Below are positions 59,775 through 64,000 of a stretch of DNA of 64,000 nucleotides, one piece after another. Within the stretch, counting starts at the first letter, position 1. Each line of letters opens with the position of its first letter. Under the pieces are notes generated by a model that did no database searches, was not told the DNA's origin, and saw only the letters and a program-made list of their open reading frames with translations. The stretch is from contig JAQGDQ010000719.1 of NCBI GenBank assembly GCA_030141605.1, positions 44,158 to 108,157 on the forward strand, given 5' to 3'. A program made the position numbers and the translations under genes. This DNA is from Tubiluchus corallicola (Eukaryota > Priapulida > Priapulimorpha > Priapulimorphida > Tubiluchidae).

Positions 59775-61655
59775 AACCGTCACATCATCATACCCTGTAC
59801 TGTTTTTATTTTTTTTAAATTATTTGCCACATTTAGCAGCTCCGTTTTGTCAATTGGAAACAACTGCATTGAATTCCTACATGCATTTGGTAAATATGAA
59901 AAATATGATGTATTTGTAGTGTGGAATTTTGTTTGCTAGAGTTGATCCTACATTTACAAAATAGTTATTAAAGCCATCAGATATTTCTTTTGATGTCATT
60001 GGGTTATGCTGTGATTTTTTTGAAATGCGACTGTTCTATATGAGAAGTATCTCTTTTATTAATAGCTAAATTTATAATTTTCCATGTTCTTCTCATGTTA
60101 GTCATATTACTTTTAATTGTATTGGCATAATAATCTTTTTCGTTTTTCTTAGTATTGACGTTAAATTATTTCTATATGTTTTATAATGGTCAATGTTCAG
60201 ATAATAGGGTTTTTTAATTTTAGCTTATATAATTTATTTTAGTGTTTAATTGAGTGTGTCAGCCCGCTTGTTAGCCAAGGTTTATTTAACATCTGTGGCT
60301 TTATTATTTTTGTGACTAGTGGAAAGCTATCATTGTAAATATTGTAGTAATCTTTAAAGAAGGATTAAAATGCCGAGTCAGGATTTTGTATGCAAAAAAT
60401 TTGGGACCAGTCATAGGATGCTAGTTTGGACTTGAAGTCTGCGATGGTACTATCATCAAAGACTCTAAATTCTGAAACTATTGGTTTTGAGTGAAGTGTC
60501 ACTTTCAAGCTAGTTACTGAATAAATGAGAAAATGGTCGGATATATCATTGTAGAGAATGCCCGAGTTTAAGTTGTCATTTACGACACAGTTTGTAAATA
60601 TATTATCGATTAAAGTTGCTGAGTAAGTAGTAATTCTTGTTGGTTTGGTGATTAAGGGATACAATGAATGACTAAATAGGCAATTGAGAAAAGATTCAGT
60701 TCCCTGGTGCAAGTCAGTTAAGCAAGTTTAAGTTGAAGTCGCCGCAGATAAAGATGTGCTTGTTTTCATCAATTATTTTAGAGAAAAAATTATCTAAACC
60801 ATCAAGGAATAGTGGGATACTGGTACCCGGAGGTCTGTATAACACTCCGACCAAGATATTTTTTGTATGTTCTTGGGTAATTTCAACAAATAGTGATTCA
60901 CAGGTTTGTTCATCGAAAACATTCTAAGTCATTACGAAGTTTACTGTTTAAATCATCCTTTATATACAGGGAAACCCCTCAGGCAAACCCCTCCACCTGT
61001 TCTCTGTTTGCGTGTTTTTGAGTAGTGATTATGTTTTATTGAGAACTGATCTTTATTCTGATCATTAAGCCAGGCTTCTGTAAAAGATAGAATCGAAAAT
61101 TCACCATTCGGCATGGATAATAAATCTGTTATTTGACAAAAATTCTTGGGCATGCTTCTACAATTATGATTGAATATCGAAAGATGAGTATAGCTGGTAT
61201 TCGTGTTTGTGCTAGATTTTATTATAGAAGTATTTAGATTGATATCTGTGGTGTAGTCGCACTTTAATCTACCAATTCTGTTATAGAAGTTTAGGACTGG
61301 ATCAAAATCTGCATACTGTGAAGACAATAATTTTTCATTATAATCAAATGGATTTAGATGTGATTCAGTAAGTTGTAAGGTAATTGAATCGGGTAAATCG
61401 ATCAGGTCAATAGCGTTTTCGAATTGTATATCATTTTCTCTATTATTGAAGGGCAATATATCTGCAAGACATTTTGTACAGTACCACGAATCTATACTAT
61501 TAGTTAAAACACTGTACTGATCTGCCGTTCGATTAGTACATATCAAGTGTTGCCAAATTCCACAAACGTTACATAACAGACCTTTGTGGTCATTCCGTAT
61601 CTTATTAAAACATATTGAACAATTATCATTTTGATTATTAGTAATCATTGAATTA
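59775..61655 (-). mobile_element. LINE 5' part: PHD finger, endonuclease, start of reverse transcriptase (dead)
   Basis: The frame 61648-60953 opens with a PHD-like zinc finger (CSICF, CNVCGIWQHLIC, WYCTKC). It then has the start of an APE-type endonuclease (LSIFNHNCRSM, SFTEAWL). After a frameshift come YRPPG, the catalytic GDFN, KPTRITTYSATLIDNIFTN and SDHFLIY. The entry to the reverse transcriptase follows (KPWLTSGLTHSI near 60270; IDKTELLNVANNLK near 59840). PHD plus endonuclease plus reverse transcriptase is a known layout of CR1/L2-group elements. Stops and shifts show it is inactive. Confidence 0.9.
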
Positions 61656-64000
61656 ATGAAAAGTATTTAAAGAAGAAATAAATAAAAAAACGCTGAAGAA
61701 AAACAAAATGTTTAACTACTAGCAAAAGTAAAAATACAATTAAATAACAATTAGATAACAAAATTGCAATGTGTCGAGAACTACGCCAGTATGGCATATC
61801 GCGAGTTAAAGTGTTTTTACCCTGTTTGCATGAATCTGTCCTTGCAAACTGGTTCTTAAATGTAAACGTAGTGGTAAAATTGCATCGTAATCAATTACCC
61901 ATGTAACTGTCATTCAAATCTATAGAATAGGTGGCATCGTGCCCAAGTGGCCATTATAATTAGCTGAATCGGACTTCTTTCAAAGTATTTTTGTATTAGA
62001 CTTAACGTACACATTTAATGTAACCATGTACATATTTAATGTAACCATGTCGTAATTTAGTCATATTGCATTTTTTCTCTCTACTAAAACGTAGAACCAA
62101 AACGTAAGTCTCTGATAATGGACCAGTAAACCTTTATTACTAAACATGTACGAATTACTCTTGCTTCGTCGTTGTAGTAAATATCATCATTGAAAAATGT
62201 AATATTCATCAATAACTGTGCGCATATTTTAATTATTTGTTCTTGTTTTCGATATAAAAGTAAAAGCACATACGTTTAGAAAATTGCTACAAATTAAACT
62301 TAATCCAGTTTTTGCTTGAAATTAATTAAATTCAGGGTATTCAGTCCCCAAATTTTGCTCTCTCGCCTATTTTTACAAAATTCAAACTTTTTACATAAGG
62401 TTAAAAAGTTAAAGATCAACCATTTATCGTAAAAAAATTAAACGTCTTAGACACGCTGCAATTTAATAAAAATATCACACAATTAACAGACGAAGAAAGA
62501 ACATGACGTTTCAGATTATCGCTGCATTTTATTTTCAGGCGAAGAATAAGAAAGAAAAAGTGAGAAAATAACATGAAATTATTAATACTAATTAGTTTTA
62601 AGAATGTTTTATATATCATTAGCACGTAAAGACTCGTATTTAGAAAATGACACAATTACGAGAAAAAAAACGGAGGGGAAAAACACAGAAATATGAAATC
62701 ACAGACCATATTCACAGAATGGCTTCGTAGAACCCTTCCTGGGAAAAGTTTGTGTGGAAAGTTTTTTGGGACATACTTTAAAATTGCCTTTTCTCCCCCT
62801 TTAAGCTTTTCTCAAAAATGATGTTATTGCAGCTGTCTAGAATTAAAAATGATAGGCTCCTCCAACCAATGCAGAATTTATTCTAGTATATTTGTATAAA
62901 GATTTAGCGATCAGTTGCAAATTGTTAGACTTTTTTCAAAATTGTGTTGTTATCATGTTGCTGCTATTTAAACTCGAAATGACGGGTCAAAAATCGAATT
63001 TGCTTTAGTATGTTTCTACAAAATTTTTGATAATCCATTTTGTATTGGCGAAACGTTTGAATTTTTTCCGAAAATAATGCTATCGCCGCCATCTTCAATA
63101 TAAAATGGACAATCAAATATCGACTCAACCCGTTGACGCAGAATTTGTTTTAGCATTTTGTTATGAAGTTTCATGGCGATCCATTGCGTATTTCTTTGTC
63201 TAAACATATTTTTTTATTTTTCATAACCTTTGGGCAAGGAGTTATACATAACTGATTAATACTTTAGGCCGTAATGCAAAATAAGTAGATTATTACAAAA
63301 TATGATCGGTTTGTACAAAAAGATATTATACAAAATGTTACATAATATACAGTCACTGCGTATTTGCAGAGCCTTGCGTTTTTTCAAAATGATAATTATA
63401 GCCACCGTCTTCAATTCAAAGTATCAGATCGAAGATCCAACGCAGAATTACGGAATTTGCAGAATTTGTTAATGCGGAATTTGTTCTGGTATACTCGAGT
63501 GAAGTTTCACGACGATCCATTGCAAATTCCCGGAGAGTTAGATTTTTTTCAAAAAGATCATCCTTCAACGAGAACAAGAACAGCAAGGAACATCCAGATG
63601 AGTAGCAATTTGGGTTAAGCCCTCGATCAACACTGGCAACATGCGACCTAGGTCTAAAGTGTCGCTAGCACGCACACAATTATCTGTTTTTGGAACAACC
63701 TGAAAATTCACTTTTGCCATTTCAGTGGCTTTACCACTTTTATCCAAACACGATATGGGACCTGTCTAGTATCTAATGTTCTTAGATGAGGGAGGGATTA
63801 CGTCTGAATCATTAATGACAGCACGTACAATCCCAGTTTCAGAGAGATCTGTGAATTACTTGGTATTGTAATGATCCGGGCTTAACTTGTCGGATCATAT
63901 CCCTTTATGTGCTTAACGTTATACGTCGCATTGTATAATTGTTAAATCGTTTCCATTATCTTATTTCACGTTTATGTAAAACTTTAAATAGGTCTCGTGG
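61656..64000. other. intergenic DNA, no gene seen
   Basis: AT-rich sequence with no supportable coding region. The second half includes the diverged tandem repeat listed separately. Confidence 0.6.
62806..63530 (+). repeat. diverged tandem repeat, about 125-bp unit, four copies
   Basis: Units start near 62806, 62928, 63059 and 63377. Each has TTTTTTC(A/C)AAAAT, then GC(C/T)GCCATCTTCAAT, then GCAGAATTTGTT(C/T)TAG, and ends GGCGATCCATTGCAAATT or a variant. A fifth may begin near 63543. Identity between copies is roughly 65-80%. Confidence 0.75.

Overview
The window comes from an invertebrate animal nuclear genome. It is AT-rich, has spliced genes with introns from about 0.3 to 4.7 kb, long intergenic DNA, many microsatellites and decayed retrotransposons. 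The three gene models are built from conserved protein blocks, GT/AG splice sites and intact reading phase across every junction. The phylum cannot be settled from the sequence. The acetylcholine receptor keeps the IPPTS motif after M2, which fits an invertebrate.

Layout. (1) 235-9535 (+) holds the 3' part of a CELF/Bruno-like RNA-binding protein gene: eight exons, from the middle of RRM2 through the linker to RRM3 and the stop. The 5' part lies outside the window. (2) 9.6-17.9 kb is 3' UTR plus intergenic DNA without a supportable gene. (3) 18437-32715 (+) is a complete six-exon nicotinic acetylcholine receptor alpha-type subunit gene (483 aa), followed by a CT-repeat 3' UTR and a poly(A) signal. 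(4) 43125-34306 (-) is a complete eight-exon gene for an 874-aa type I membrane protein. It has a signal peptide, about 490 residues of Q/F/G-rich repeats, a full ZP module with a furin-type site, a membrane segment and a short tail. It converges on the receptor gene. (5) 43.8-53.5 kb is gene-poor, with CTG/CTA microsatellites, tRNA-derived SINE-like pieces and a diverged repeat family. (6) 53.5-61.7 kb is a nest of dead retroelements on the minus strand. A CR1/L2-like LINE (PHD finger, endonuclease, reverse transcriptase) is broken into three pieces. Between the pieces lie a Ty3/Gypsy integrase fragment, a foldback element and unclassified DNA. (7) 61.7-64 kb has no gene but holds a diverged tandem repeat of about 125 bp.

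The three host genes are not an operon and show no shared pathway. CELF proteins regulate splicing and mRNA stability, the receptor subunit is a ligand-gated channel component, and the ZP protein is probably an extracellular-matrix or coat component. The most unusual item is the ZP protein, whose prion-like Q/F/G repeat ectodomain I do not recognise. The repeat-rich last intron of CELF and the interrupted LINE are the next most interesting structures. I found no clear evidence of a wholly new multi-gene system.
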